Assembly (NCBI RefSeq): GCF_002564465.1
Contig: NZ_NUUX01000039.1
Location: 101,149-165,148, forward strand
Length of the DNA: 64,000 bases
DNA from: Bacillus sp. AFS088145
GTDB lineage: Bacteria; Bacillota; Bacilli; Bacillales; Bacillaceae_G
Direction: 5' to 3'
This document shows positions 44,245-52,269 of this stretch, piece after piece. How positions within the stretch are numbered: position 1 is the stretch's first letter; each line of letters opens with the position of its first letter. A model generated the notes under the pieces. That model was not told the origin of the DNA. It did not search any database and saw only the letters and a program-made list of their open reading frames with translations. Position numbers and translations under genes: made by a program.

Positions 44245-45291
44245 TTATTTATAAGACTTAGTATTCATCATTTTACTAATTTTTTTCCACTTATCTCTTT
44301 CTTGTCTAGCTAGTGATGCGTCTTGTTTACGTTCTGCATACGCTAGTTCTCTCATTAATTTACGATAGCTTGTGAGTCTTTGTTGATCTAGTTCACCATT
44401 TTCGATTGCTTGATTGACCGCACATCCTGGTTCGTTTTCATGTGTACAGTCTGAGAATTTACATGATTTAGCTAATTCTTCGACATCTGTAAATGTCGAC
44501 CTTATATGCTCTTCTCCACCCCAAAGCTGTAGTTCTCGCATACCTGGTGTATCGATAACCATTCCACCAGATGGTAGGAAAAATAATTCGCGGTGTGTAG
44601 TTGTATGTTTACCACGATCGTCACCTTCACGTACGTCCTGTGTTATTTGAATTACTTCACCGATTAACGCGTTTAATAATGTAGATTTACCAACACCTGA
44701 AGAACCAAGTAAGGAAACAGTCTTCCCGGATGTTATGAGCTGTTTCAGTTCTTCTATACCTTCTCCATTTGTACTATTTACAGAATAAATCGGTACACCA
44801 AATGCAATCTCTTCAACTGCTGCAATTTTGGTTGGTAGGTCAGTGCATAAATCCTTTTTTGTTAAAATGATAATTGGACTAGCCCCACTATCATATGCAA
44901 CAAGTAAATAACGTTCTAATCTTCTTATATTAAAATCGTTATTTAATGCCATTACTAAAAACACGTAATCTATATTAGCAGCTACTATTTGTTCTTCAGT
45001 TTTTTCTCCTGCAGATTGCCTTGAGAATTGACTTATTCTCGGCAATACCTTTTGAATAATAGCTTTGTTTTCACCTTTTAACAGATCAATAACAACCCAA
45101 TCTCCAACGGATGGATAATCACTTTTTACTTTTGCTTGGAATTGAAATTTCCCAGAAACTTCACCAGTTAGTTCATTTTCTCCATCATGCAATTTATAAA
45201 TTTGTCTTTGTTCAGATATAACTCTTGCAACTACAGTATTTTGATCCTTTTCTCCGAACGCTTCGTTCCAACCTAATTGTTTTAAATTCAT
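44245..45291 (-). CDS. rsgA: RsgA, ribosome small-subunit-dependent GTPase
   Basis: 348-residue circularly permuted GTPase that checks late 30S assembly. N-terminal OB fold ('VVARVISEQRQIYKLHDGENELTGEVSGKF...VGDWVVIDL'), then G4 'LTKKDLC', G1 'LLGSSGVGKSTLLNAL', 'DRGKHTTTHRELFFLPSGGMVIDTPGMREL' (G2/G3), and a C-terminal zinc finger 'CKFSDCTHENEPGCAV'. It is longer than B. subtilis YloQ (about 298) and not in a prpC-prkC context, so it is probably a second RsgA paralogue. ATG at 45291 with GGAGG upstream. Confidence 0.9.
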   Translation of the reverse strand: MNLKQLGWNEAFGEKDQNTVVARVISEQRQIYKLHDGENELTGEVSGKFQFQAKVKSDYPSVGDWVVIDLLKGENKAIIQKVLPRISQFSRQSAGEKTEEQIVAANIDYVFLVMALNNDFNIRRLERYLLVAYDSGASPIIILTKKDLCTDLPTKIAAVEEIAFGVPIYSVNSTNGEGIEELKQLITSGKTVSLLGSSGVGKSTLLNALIGEVIQITQDVREGDDRGKHTTTHRELFFLPSGGMVIDTPGMRELQLWGGEEHIRSTFTDVEELAKSCKFSDCTHENEPGCAVNQAIENGELDQQRLTSYRKLMRELAYAERKQDASLARQERDKWKKISKMMNTKSYK

Positions 45292-45327
45292 TTTGTCCTC
45301 CAATTATATAAGGACAATTATGAAGAT

Positions 45328-45390
45328 TTACTCCATTTTTTGTCCTCTACTTTTTACCTTCTTCTGAACTAAATTAATTAACTTTCCCAT
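45328..45390 (-). CDS. Possible 20-aa peptide upstream of rsgA
   Basis: ATG at 45390 lies six bases after GGAGTG (45397-45402). It encodes MGKLINLVQKKVKSR... followed by GQKME and TAA. Amphipathic, strongly basic. It ends 36 bp before the rsgA start and could be a leader or a separate small protein. Only the ribosome site and spacing support it. Confidence 0.35.
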   Translation of the reverse strand: MGKLINLVQKKVKSRGQKME

Positions 45391-45396
45391 AATCAT

Positions 45397-45977
45397 CACT
45401 CCGTTTCATATATAGTTCTTTTAGTATATCCAAATTTTAGAAAATCGTCCATATGAATTAATTGAATATTAAAAAAGGACAAAACATTCTATTTTCATTT
45501 CGACATATTTTGACAATTCCCATTCTTTTGTTTAATTAAACTTTTATAATATTAAAGTAAAAAATAATAAAAACCCTTGAAATATTTCAAAAACTTATTA
45601 TTATTTAGATATAGGTCTTTTTGATTAGGCTGTACTAATACAGGTCATTCGACAGGTCTAAAAATACTAGTTTAATGAGAAAAATCAGTATTACTAGATT
45701 TGTCTGACAATATAAAAAACTTTACAGAAATACGCTGTTGTGTGTTATACTAAAATAGTAAATTGGTCCCAAGTTATTTTTGGCGGATCTAGATATAAAT
45801 TTAGTAGTATTGTTCTGATGAAAATAGTTAGAAATTTTTTTTAACTCAAATTGTCGAAATTTGTTGAATTCGGAAATTATTTTTTACAATAAATTGACAG
45901 AATAGTATATGAATTGACGACAATAAATATTCATACAGAAAATTACACAGAATAGCACTTATGAGGGAGGAATTTGA
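45397..45977 (+). other. Long non-coding region before the peptide transporter
   Basis: AT-rich, no credible gene on either strand. The plus strand contains a good promoter (45721-45751), which implies a leader of about 220 nt before the transporter gene. I recognise no riboswitch or T-box (no GGTGGTACCGCG-like element). Imperfect palindromes occur near 45770-45870, but no clear terminator. Confidence 0.5.
45721..45751 (+). promoter_or_regulatory. Promoter of the POT transporter gene
   Basis: Extended -10 TGTTATACT (hexamer 45746-45751) with a -35-like TTTACA/TTACAG at 45721-45727 (spacer 18-19). Transcription should start near 45758. Confidence 0.55.
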
Positions 45978-47372
45978 ATGAGCGTAGCAGCAAAACAAAA
46001 CGTTTCATCAAACGAGCAAAATCAAAAAACGAAACACCCACCTGGCCTTTATTTACTTTTTGCAACTGAGGCTTGGGAACGCTTTAGTTATTATGGAATG
46101 CGTGCACTTTTAGTTCTTTATTTAACAACTTCAGTAGTTCAAGGTGGACTTGGATTTAAAGATGCTTGGGCACTACAACTTTATGGATTATTTACTGGAC
46201 TAGTATATTTCACTCCAATCATTGGTGGTTGGATTACAGATAATTTCCTTGCAAAGCGTGCTGCTATTACAATTGGTGGTATTATTATGGCAGCTGGTAA
46301 TATCGCATTATTCGGTATTCATTCTTCAACTGGTTTATATCTTGGTTTAATTTTAATGATTATCGGTAATGGTTTCTTCAAACCAAACATTTCAACAATT
46401 GTTGGTGAACTTTATGAAGGAGATGACCCACGTCGTGATGGTGCATTCACAATCTTCTACATGGGTATCAACTTAGGTGCATTCTTTGCTCCACTTGTTA
46501 CTGGTTATTTAGCACAAACTTTATTTATGTCTAAAAATGCTGCTGGCGATGATTTATTTGGTTACCGTTATGGTTTCTTAGCATCTGCGATCGGTATGAT
46601 TATTGGTCAAATTATTTTTAACGTATTAGCTCAAAAGTATTTAGGTGATTTAGGTACTAAACCTAACGCTAAAGTTGTGAATGAGGGTAACAACAAATCA
46701 GTTAAGGATGTTCCTCTTACTAAAAAGGAAAAACAACGTACTACAGTTATCTTTATCTTAGCTGCATTCGTAGTATTTTTCTGGGCTGGATTTGAACAAG
46801 CTGGTTCATCATTAACACTTTATACTGAGCGTTTCTTAGATCTTAAAGTTGGAAGCTTCAATGTACCATCTGCATGGTTCCAATCTGTTAACCCATTATT
46901 CATTATGCTTTTTGCTCCAGTTCTTTCTATGATCTGGATTAAAATGGCAAGAAATGGTAAAAATATTAGTGTTCCTGCGAAAATGGCAATGGGTCTTATC
47001 CTATTAGGTGTTGGTTTCGCTTTCACAATTATGGCAGTTATGAAAACAGGTTCTGATCCAAATCACATTACTGTAAAAGCAAACATGTTATTCATGGTTA
47101 TGACATATTTCTTCCATACAATTGCTGAATTAGTACTTTCACCAGTTGGTTTATCAGCAGTATCTCGTTATGCACCTGCTAAACTTGCTTCATTATTAAT
47201 GGGTGTATGGTTATCATCTAGTTTCATTGCAAACTTAGTTGGTGGTCAATTAGCTGCATTTACAACAACTCTTGGTATGCTACAAGTATTCTTAGTAGTA
47301 GGTGGAGCAGCAATCGTTGCAGGCTTAATCTTACTTGCTTTATCACCAAAACTTGCAAGAATGTTAGATTAA
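45978..47372 (+). CDS. dtpT: POT/PTR2 di-/tripeptide:proton symporter
   Basis: 464-residue symporter with about 14 hydrophobic segments. 'FATEAWERFSYYGMRALLVLYLT' (ExxERFxYYG), 'GFFKPNISTIVGELYEGDDPRRDGAFTIFYMGINLGAFFAPLVTGYLA' (PTR2 signature) and 'FVVFFWAGFEQAGSSLTLYTERFLD' are typical of bacterial DtpT. It imports di- and tripeptides with protons. ATG follows GAGGGAGG. Codon use is biased towards preferred codons compared with the neighbours, suggesting high expression. Terminator at 47383. Confidence 0.93.
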   Translation: MSVAAKQNVSSNEQNQKTKHPPGLYLLFATEAWERFSYYGMRALLVLYLTTSVVQGGLGFKDAWALQLYGLFTGLVYFTPIIGGWITDNFLAKRAAITIGGIIMAAGNIALFGIHSSTGLYLGLILMIIGNGFFKPNISTIVGELYEGDDPRRDGAFTIFYMGINLGAFFAPLVTGYLAQTLFMSKNAAGDDLFGYRYGFLASAIGMIIGQIIFNVLAQKYLGDLGTKPNAKVVNEGNNKSVKDVPLTKKEKQRTTVIFILAAFVVFFWAGFEQAGSSLTLYTERFLDLKVGSFNVPSAWFQSVNPLFIMLFAPVLSMIWIKMARNGKNISVPAKMAMGLILLGVGFAFTIMAVMKTGSDPNHITVKANMLFMVMTYFFHTIAELVLSPVGLSAVSRYAPAKLASLLMGVWLSSSFIANLVGGQLAAFTTTLGMLQVFLVVGGAAIVAGLILLALSPKLARMLD

Positions 47373-47382
47373 TTACAAAATT

Positions 47383-47415
47383 AAAAGAACTCGATCAGAT
47401 CGAGTTCTTTTTTTA
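47383..47415. terminator. Bidirectional terminator between dtpT and dut
   Basis: 13-bp perfect stem AAAAGAACTCGAT/ATCGAGTTCTTTT, loop of three; T8 after it on the plus strand, T-rich on the minus strand. Confidence 0.88.
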
Positions 47416-47426
47416 TTTCTGCATTT

Positions 47427-47876
47427 TTATTTGCCAGTACTTCCAAAACCACTTACTCGTTCTTCACCAGCGAAATCATCATCAGCTAATAAGAACTTTT
47501 GGAAAACAGCTTGTCCAATTCTCTCACCTTTTTGAATGATAACGGGCTCCTTTGATACATTTATTAATTGCATCATGATATGGCCATCGTTTGAAGGATT
47601 GCTGTAGTAGTCTGAATCAATAACCCCTACCCCATTTCCTTTCATTAAACCTTTCTTTAACGGTGTAGACGAGCGCACAAATAATGCTAAAAATTCGTCT
47701 TTTTGCATATACGCTTTTAACCCTGTACCAACAAGTTTGATCTCGTTTGGATTGATAATTGTCTCTTCAATACATTCGATATCATAACCAGCTGCATGAG
47801 TCGTTGCTCTTTTTGGTAGATTCACTCCACAATTTTCAAATCCTTTTGCTACTTCAAATCCTCTTATTTTTTCCAA
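47427..47876 (-). CDS. dut: dUTP diphosphatase
   Basis: 149-residue trimeric-type dUTPase. 'KRATTHAAGYDIEC' (motif 1), 'VRSSTPLKKGLM' (motif 2), 'NGVGVIDSDYYSN' (motif 3, catalytic Asp), 'KGERIGQAVFQKFLL' (motif 4) and the C-terminal P-loop-like 'RVSGFGSTGK' (motif 5) are all present. It removes dUTP and makes dUMP for thymidylate synthesis. TTG at 47876 is preferred because AAAGGGTG lies six bases upstream; a GTG at 47885 would overlap that site. Confidence 0.88.
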   Translation of the reverse strand: MEKIRGFEVAKGFENCGVNLPKRATTHAAGYDIECIEETIINPNEIKLVGTGLKAYMQKDEFLALFVRSSTPLKKGLMKGNGVGVIDSDYYSNPSNDGHIMMQLINVSKEPVIIQKGERIGQAVFQKFLLADDDFAGEERVSGFGSTGK

Positions 47877-47960
47877 AACTTTCACCCTTTACCATTTAAT
47901 CCATTTCTAGTGTAACATAGATATTTTCATAAGGATAAAATTAATGTATTACATAAAAAA

Positions 47961-47990
47961 AGAGGCTGTCTAAAAAACAGACAGTCTCTT
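47961..47990 (-). terminator. Terminator of the double-GNAT gene
   Basis: Stem AAGAGGCTGTCT / AGACAGTCTCTT with one mismatch, A/T-rich loop; T-run on the minus strand. Confidence 0.7.
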
Positions 47991-47995
47991 ACAAA

Positions 47996-48820
47996 TTATT
48001 GGCTAATCTTATAATAATCTTGCGTGTTATATTGTCTAAATCCACAATCGATATATAATTTCTTCGCGTTACTATTTTCTAGAGCAACTTCTAAATGAAT
48101 TTCGTTTCCAATCTCGTTTTCTTTTTGAATGGTTTGGAGTAATGCATTTTTTCCATATCCCCTACCTTGGTATTCAGGAAGTATTGCAAATCCATAAATC
48201 CAACTCTCATTCTTTTCACGAAGCAAACTCATCTTACCAATTTTTTCATCATTTACTTCTATTATAAATAAGTCCCGATTAGGTTCGTTTAAGATGCGTT
48301 GATTGTACTTCTGGGCATCGCTATTTTCAAATCCAAAACATACAACATCTAAATTTGAAATAAATGTGAAATCTAATTGCTCTGCTTTCGCGAATTTAAC
48401 GATTGGTGTAAATTCTTTTACTTCTTGGTTTTTCCAAGCCATTTGATATTCAGAAAAAGAATAGGTACATTTTTTTTGATTTCGAATAAATTCTTTCGCT
48501 GATGCTGAAGCTTCAGGAGCATTTAATAAAATGGTAGTGGCCGGAGCTATTGATTTCAGTGCTTCATTTAACAAACTAGAAAAAATTCCTTTTCGTCGAA
48601 AATCCGGATGAACCATACCGCAGATTTCAACTTTTTCTCCAAAATAATAAGTCGCTAAAAATCCAACTAATTGATTTTCTCCATAGTGAAAGAAATCTTC
48701 TTTTACATCTTTTCTTCTATTTCTTAACATTTCCCAGTTTAACTTTAACGTTATTTCATCAAATTTTTCGCATGTATCTTGTAAAATGCTAATTTCGTTT
48801 AATTGTTTTTCTGTAATCAA
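47996..48820 (-). CDS. Two-domain GNAT acetyltransferase
   Basis: About 274 residues. An N-terminal GNAT half ('GMVHPDFRRKGIFSSLLNEAL') is followed by a second GNAT half ('YGFAILPEYQGRGYGKNALLQTIQKENEIGNEIHLEVALENSNAKKLYIDCGFRQYNTQDYYKI'). Both acetyl-CoA loops (RRKG, QGRGYG) look usable, the second more canonical. Tandem GNATs include mycothiol synthase-like enzymes; substrate unknown here. TTG at 48820 with AAGGTGG is preferred to the GTG at 48829, which lies on the ribosome site. Confidence 0.82.
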   Translation of the reverse strand: MITEKQLNEISILQDTCEKFDEITLKLNWEMLRNRRKDVKEDFFHYGENQLVGFLATYYFGEKVEICGMVHPDFRRKGIFSSLLNEALKSIAPATTILLNAPEASASAKEFIRNQKKCTYSFSEYQMAWKNQEVKEFTPIVKFAKAEQLDFTFISNLDVVCFGFENSDAQKYNQRILNEPNRDLFIIEVNDEKIGKMSLLREKNESWIYGFAILPEYQGRGYGKNALLQTIQKENEIGNEIHLEVALENSNAKKLYIDCGFRQYNTQDYYKISQ

Positions 48821-48876
48821 ATTTTCCACCTTCTTCTTACAATAATTCTCTTAGTCCCATTAGAGTTATTCAACAA

Positions 48877-48912
48877 AAAAGCATTTCTTCCTTTATTTAG
48901 AAGAATGCTTTA
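48877..48912 (-). terminator. Terminator of murG
   Basis: AAAGCATTTCTTC paired with a GAAGAATGCTTT-type arm (one bulge); T6 on the minus strand. Confidence 0.7.
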
Positions 48913-48918
48913 ATCGAA

Positions 48919-49983
48919 TTAATTACTATTTATTTCCTCAAGTAGTATATCAAGTGCTTCACTTTGATTCGATGATTTCATATTGGTAATGAAAAAGTCC
49001 TTTTTAGTTTGAAGTTCTTCAATCGATTCTTGGAGTGATTTAGTCGTTAAATCCTCTTCTTCCATCATTAATGCAAAGCCTTTTTCTTTAAAAGAAATTG
49101 CATTTAAAATTTGATCTCCCCTACTTTGATTTTTCGTAAGTGGGATGATTAACATCGGTTTATGTAATGCTAAAAATTCAAATATTGCATTTGAGCCACC
49201 TCTAGTGATAGTCATTTGAGATGCGGCCAGTACGTCTGCTAGTTCGTCATGAATATATTCAAATTGCTTATATCCTTGAATATTTTTTAAATTTTCATCA
49301 ATATTTCCTTTACCACATAGATGGACAATCTGATACTTTTTCGTTAGATCCTGTAATGATTCTCTAACAGTTTCATTGATTTTCTTTGCACCCAAACTTC
49401 CACCCATAATTGTTAATATTGGTATATAACTTTTAAAATTAAGGAATTCTATGCCCTTTTGTCTTGAGCCATTTAATAATTCCTTTCTTATAGGTGAACC
49501 AATTACCGTTGTTTTATTTTTTGGAAAATAATTTTTTGCTTCTTCAAAAGAAGTGAAAATTTTTGTAGCAAATCGCTGGGAAATTTTATTTGCAAGTCCT
49601 GGTGTCATATCACTTTCATGTATAAAAATTGGAATTTTCAATGTGCTAGCAGCAATGATTACTGGTACAGAAACAAAGCCACCCTTTGAAAAAACTAAAC
49701 TCGGCTTAATTTTTTTTAATGCTCTTCTTGCGTCAAGACAGCCTTTTATTACTCGAAACATATCAATAATATTTTCAAAATCTATATATCGTCTTAATTT
49801 TCCGCTTGAAATCCCGTAATAAGGTAATTCAATTTTATTTATTAGTTCCTTTTCAATTCCTTTTTTAGATCCAATATAATGGATATCCCAATCATTTTTA
49901 TTTAATTCATTAATAATGGCGATATTTGGTGTTACATGCCCCGCAGAGCCACCACCTGTAAATACTATTGTTTTCGTAGACAT
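48919..49983 (-). CDS. murG: MurG-type glycosyltransferase, stand-alone paralogue
   Basis: 354-residue GT28 enzyme. 'TGGGSAGHVTPNIAIINEL' (N-terminal glycine-rich loop), 'SKGGFVSVPVIIAASTLKIPIFIHESDMTPGLANKI', 'TIMGGSLGAKKINETVRESL' and 'TRGGSNAIFEFLALHKPMLIIPLT' are MurG motifs. MurG transfers GlcNAc from UDP-GlcNAc to lipid I on the inner face of the membrane. No mur/div genes surround it, so it is outside the dcw cluster. Many Bacillaceae have such a second copy. Start ATG follows AGGAG. Confidence 0.88.
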   Translation of the reverse strand: MSTKTIVFTGGGSAGHVTPNIAIINELNKNDWDIHYIGSKKGIEKELINKIELPYYGISSGKLRRYIDFENIIDMFRVIKGCLDARRALKKIKPSLVFSKGGFVSVPVIIAASTLKIPIFIHESDMTPGLANKISQRFATKIFTSFEEAKNYFPKNKTTVIGSPIRKELLNGSRQKGIEFLNFKSYIPILTIMGGSLGAKKINETVRESLQDLTKKYQIVHLCGKGNIDENLKNIQGYKQFEYIHDELADVLAASQMTITRGGSNAIFEFLALHKPMLIIPLTKNQSRGDQILNAISFKEKGFALMMEEEDLTTKSLQESIEELQTKKDFFITNMKSSNQSEALDILLEEINSN

Positions 49984-50221
49984 ATTAACTCCTATCTATT
50001 TTCTTATTCAAATTAATTAACTTAATCACAAATTTTCACAAAGCCCATACTCCGACCAAAAAAGCCTAATGGAATTATCTTTATCGCCCCCACTATATTA
50101 ACACTCTAATTATTCTCAATTTTATATCTTTATGAAATTTCATAGCTAAAAAATGCATAATTAGGTAAAGTATTCTATTGATAAATTCACCAAATCAGAG
50201 TGTATTTCCTCCAAAAAGCAA

Positions 50222-50257
50222 AAATGCATTACTTCACTTTTAAGAAGTAATGCATTT
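50222..50257 (-). terminator. Terminator of the His-rich gene
   Basis: 14-bp perfect stem AAATGCATTACTTC/GAAGTAATGCATTT with an 8-base loop; T5 on the minus strand. Confidence 0.85.
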
Positions 50258-50275
50258 ACTCTGTGCAAAATAATT

Positions 50276-50301
50276 TTCCAACTAACGCCATTTTATTCAA
50301 T
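50276..50301. repeat. Dispersed intergenic motif, copy 4
   Basis: TTCCAACTAACGCCATTTTA then TTCAAT. Same CAACTAA-GCCATTTT-TTcAA core as the other copies. Confidence 0.4.
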
Positions 50302-50373
50302 ATCAAATATTTGGCTAATGTATCGAATAGGTTAAGACAGTGCCCCCAAATTCAAGAATTAAATCAACTAATA

Positions 50374-51258
50374 CTATCTTTTATCATTAGGATCAACTTC
50401 AAACCATTCTGACATCGATAAATTGGTAGTAGAGTCCTCCCAATCATCAATTGATAAATCAGAAAAGTCCGTTTCTAATAATTGTTCAGATGTCTTCTTT
50501 TCATTAGAGGCGTTAACATGATTGTTATGTTCGTGTTGTTCTTCATTTTGATTTGTAAAATCAGATGATAATTCCGAATAATTTTTTTCATTAAAACTCG
50601 TTAATCCAGTTGTGGTGCTGCTAGATTGACTTTCGTCCACTGTACTTGCAGAATACTGGTTTATATTTTCTATATTTTGATTATTATACTTTTTCCTATT
50701 GGCTACTCTTGAGTTATGTTGCTTTTCCTCGAAATGTTCATGTTCTTTTTGCTCTTGATGTTGTTCATGGTGTTCATGCTCAAAATGTGGTTGATGGTCT
50801 TCATGTTCATGATGTTCTTGATGTTCTTGATGTTCTTTATGTTCTTGATGCCCATCATGTTTAGGCTCAAATATACTTGCTGAAAATTCCTCCACATTAT
50901 GTATTAAATTTTCAGCCCAATTAGGATGATCAGGATGGTGTTCATGACCTCTGTGATGCTTTTGATGTCTGTTTTGCTCATGATGTTCATGATGCTCGTT
51001 TTGCTCGTCATGTCCATTATTATGATCTATATTGTGATGTGAGCTTGATTCAGTTTCACTGCTAATCATCGATAGTGTAGTTTTTAATTCTTTTTCTATA
51101 TTAACAATTTGATGGTCAAAATTATGTAATTGCTTTTTAATTTCTTCCATATGAGATTCTATTTCATCTATTCTTTTGTTAACCTTATGCAAATTTTTTT
51201 GGTGTTCATTTTTTTTCAAATCAAATTGCTCTAATAATTTATCAAATGAAAGATCCAT
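50374..51258 (-). CDS. His/Glu-rich coiled-coil protein
   Basis: 294 residues. Residues 1-65 are a heptad-rich coiled coil (MDLSFDKLLEQFDLKKNEHQ...). Residues about 74-187 hold over thirty His, mostly as HEH, HHE and QEH repeats, interrupted by a short folded-looking stretch 'PNWAENLIHNVEEFSASIFEP'. The tail is Ser/Asn/acid rich and ends 'DLSIDDWEDSTTNLSMSEWF'. There is no signal peptide. High His/Glu density suggests metal (Zn, Ni, Cu) binding, perhaps storage or a spore-coat role. No family assigned. ATG at 51258 with AGGTGAG upstream; the terminator is 117 bp beyond the stop. Confidence 0.75.
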   Translation of the reverse strand: MDLSFDKLLEQFDLKKNEHQKNLHKVNKRIDEIESHMEEIKKQLHNFDHQIVNIEKELKTTLSMISSETESSSHHNIDHNNGHDEQNEHHEHHEQNRHQKHHRGHEHHPDHPNWAENLIHNVEEFSASIFEPKHDGHQEHKEHQEHQEHHEHEDHQPHFEHEHHEQHQEQKEHEHFEEKQHNSRVANRKKYNNQNIENINQYSASTVDESQSSSTTTGLTSFNEKNYSELSSDFTNQNEEQHEHNNHVNASNEKKTSEQLLETDFSDLSIDDWEDSTTNLSMSEWFEVDPNDKR

Positions 51259-51360
51259 TTTTCTCACCTATTTCGTTTTTTAATATTATGTGTAAATCTA
51301 CTGTATCCAAATCCTATTTAATGTAAAATTAACATTTATCGAAGTTGAAATTGTAAAATA

Positions 51361-51386
51361 CAAAAGGGACTCCTTTTAGAAGTCCC
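51361..51386 (-). terminator. Terminator of the acyl-CoA island's second operon
   Basis: 6-bp GC-rich stem GGGACT/AGTCCC, loop of nine; minus strand ends TTTTGTATTTT. Confidence 0.7.
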
Positions 51387-51400
51387 AATTAGAATCAGTA

Positions 51401-51805
51401 TCATTCATATAATTTAAATAAAATTTTACCAGTAATAACTGTTACATCGTTCTGGTTCTTTGCGTTTACTTTAAAATGTAGGTTGTTTTCATCAACTTTA
51501 TCAAGTGTAGAATTTAATGTGATGACATCATTTAGAAATACCATATTTTTAAATCTTATGGAGTAATTTTCAATAAATCCGACTTCTACATAATCTGAAA
51601 AAAGCTTCGCTAAATTCCCCATTGTCCACATGCCATGTGCAATAATCCCAGGTAAACCAGCTTTCTTTGCTTCCTCATCAATTGTATGAATAGGATTATA
51701 ATCACCTGATGCACCTGCGTATTTTATTAAATCAATTCGCGATACTGGTTCAAGTATGACAGGTTTCAACGAGTCACCAATTTGTAGATCTAATAATACT
51801 GTCAT
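51401..51805 (-). CDS. MaoC-like (R)-enoyl-CoA hydratase
   Basis: 134-residue single hot-dog protein. 'SRIDLIKYAGASGDYNPIHTIDEEAKKAGLPGIIAHGMWTMGNLAKLF' contains the hydratase-2 Asp and His (GDYNPIH). It should hydrate a trans-2-enoyl-CoA to the (R)-3-hydroxyacyl-CoA, or act as the dehydratase in reverse. Its start overlaps the stop of the partner gene upstream (ATGA), suggesting a heterodimer. Last gene of the second operon. Confidence 0.85.
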   Translation of the reverse strand: MTVLLDLQIGDSLKPVILEPVSRIDLIKYAGASGDYNPIHTIDEEAKKAGLPGIIAHGMWTMGNLAKLFSDYVEVGFIENYSIRFKNMVFLNDVITLNSTLDKVDENNLHFKVNAKNQNDVTVITGKILFKLYE

Positions 51806-52251
51806 ACCGTTAACACCTTCCTAACCTCTTCAGTTATAATAACAACTGATTTAGTAGTAAATATAATATTGCCTGCTTGATCTTCTCCATTATCTGATAG
51901 TACTAAAAACCCCATAAACCCGTGCCCACCACGTTTTTCATAATAATCCTTAATTTCTGTATAACAATTAATGGTTTCGCCAACTAAAAGTGGCCTTTTA
52001 TATTCAAATGTTTGCTCACCATGAATTAGACCAACATTAGGTAGGTTAAAATTCTCTATTTTCCCATAGTCAAATACTCTAGGAAATGTCGTCGGAGTAA
52101 TATTTTGTCCATATCTAGATTGTTTTCCGTATTCTTCATCAACATAAATTGGATGTAAATCCCCAATTGCTTCAGCAAATTTTTTCACAGCACCACGTTC
52201 TACAGTATTTTTTACTAATTTAGAGCGTTTACCAACAAACGATTTAAACAT
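51802..52251 (-). CDS. FAS1-type MaoC dehydratase-like partner
   Basis: 149-residue hot-dog protein ('FVGKRSKLVKNTVERGAVKKFAEAIGDLHPIYVDEEYGKQSRYGQNITPTTFPRVFDYG'), the N-terminal MaoC type (as in HadA/HadC and FAS1-like dehydratases). The catalytic DxNPxH is degenerate (GDLHPIY), so the active site probably lies in the partner. HadAB-like heterodimers are known from mycobacteria. ATG at 52251 follows GAGGTGA. Confidence 0.82.
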   Translation of the reverse strand: MFKSFVGKRSKLVKNTVERGAVKKFAEAIGDLHPIYVDEEYGKQSRYGQNITPTTFPRVFDYGKIENFNLPNVGLIHGEQTFEYKRPLLVGETINCYTEIKDYYEKRGGHGFMGFLVLSDNGEDQAGNIIFTTKSVVIITEEVRKVLTV

Positions 52252-52269
52252 TAAATTCACCTCATTTTT

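Larger units (their letters stand above)
49984..50373. other. Intergenic region with terminator and dispersed motif
   Basis: About 390 bp between the His-rich gene and murG, both minus. It holds the terminator at 50222-50257 and one dispersed motif copy at 50276; the murG promoter should lie near 50010-50120. No gene seen. Confidence 0.55.

Noticed and set aside
45640..45700. T-box or riboswitch before the peptide transporter
   Set aside because: No T-box core (GGTGGnACCGCG) or known aptamer motif found, and the promoter lies downstream of this stretch.
50646..50897. Open frames rich in His/Val or Asn/Met inside the His-rich gene
   Set aside because: These are shadows of the repetitive coding sequence, without ribosome sites.
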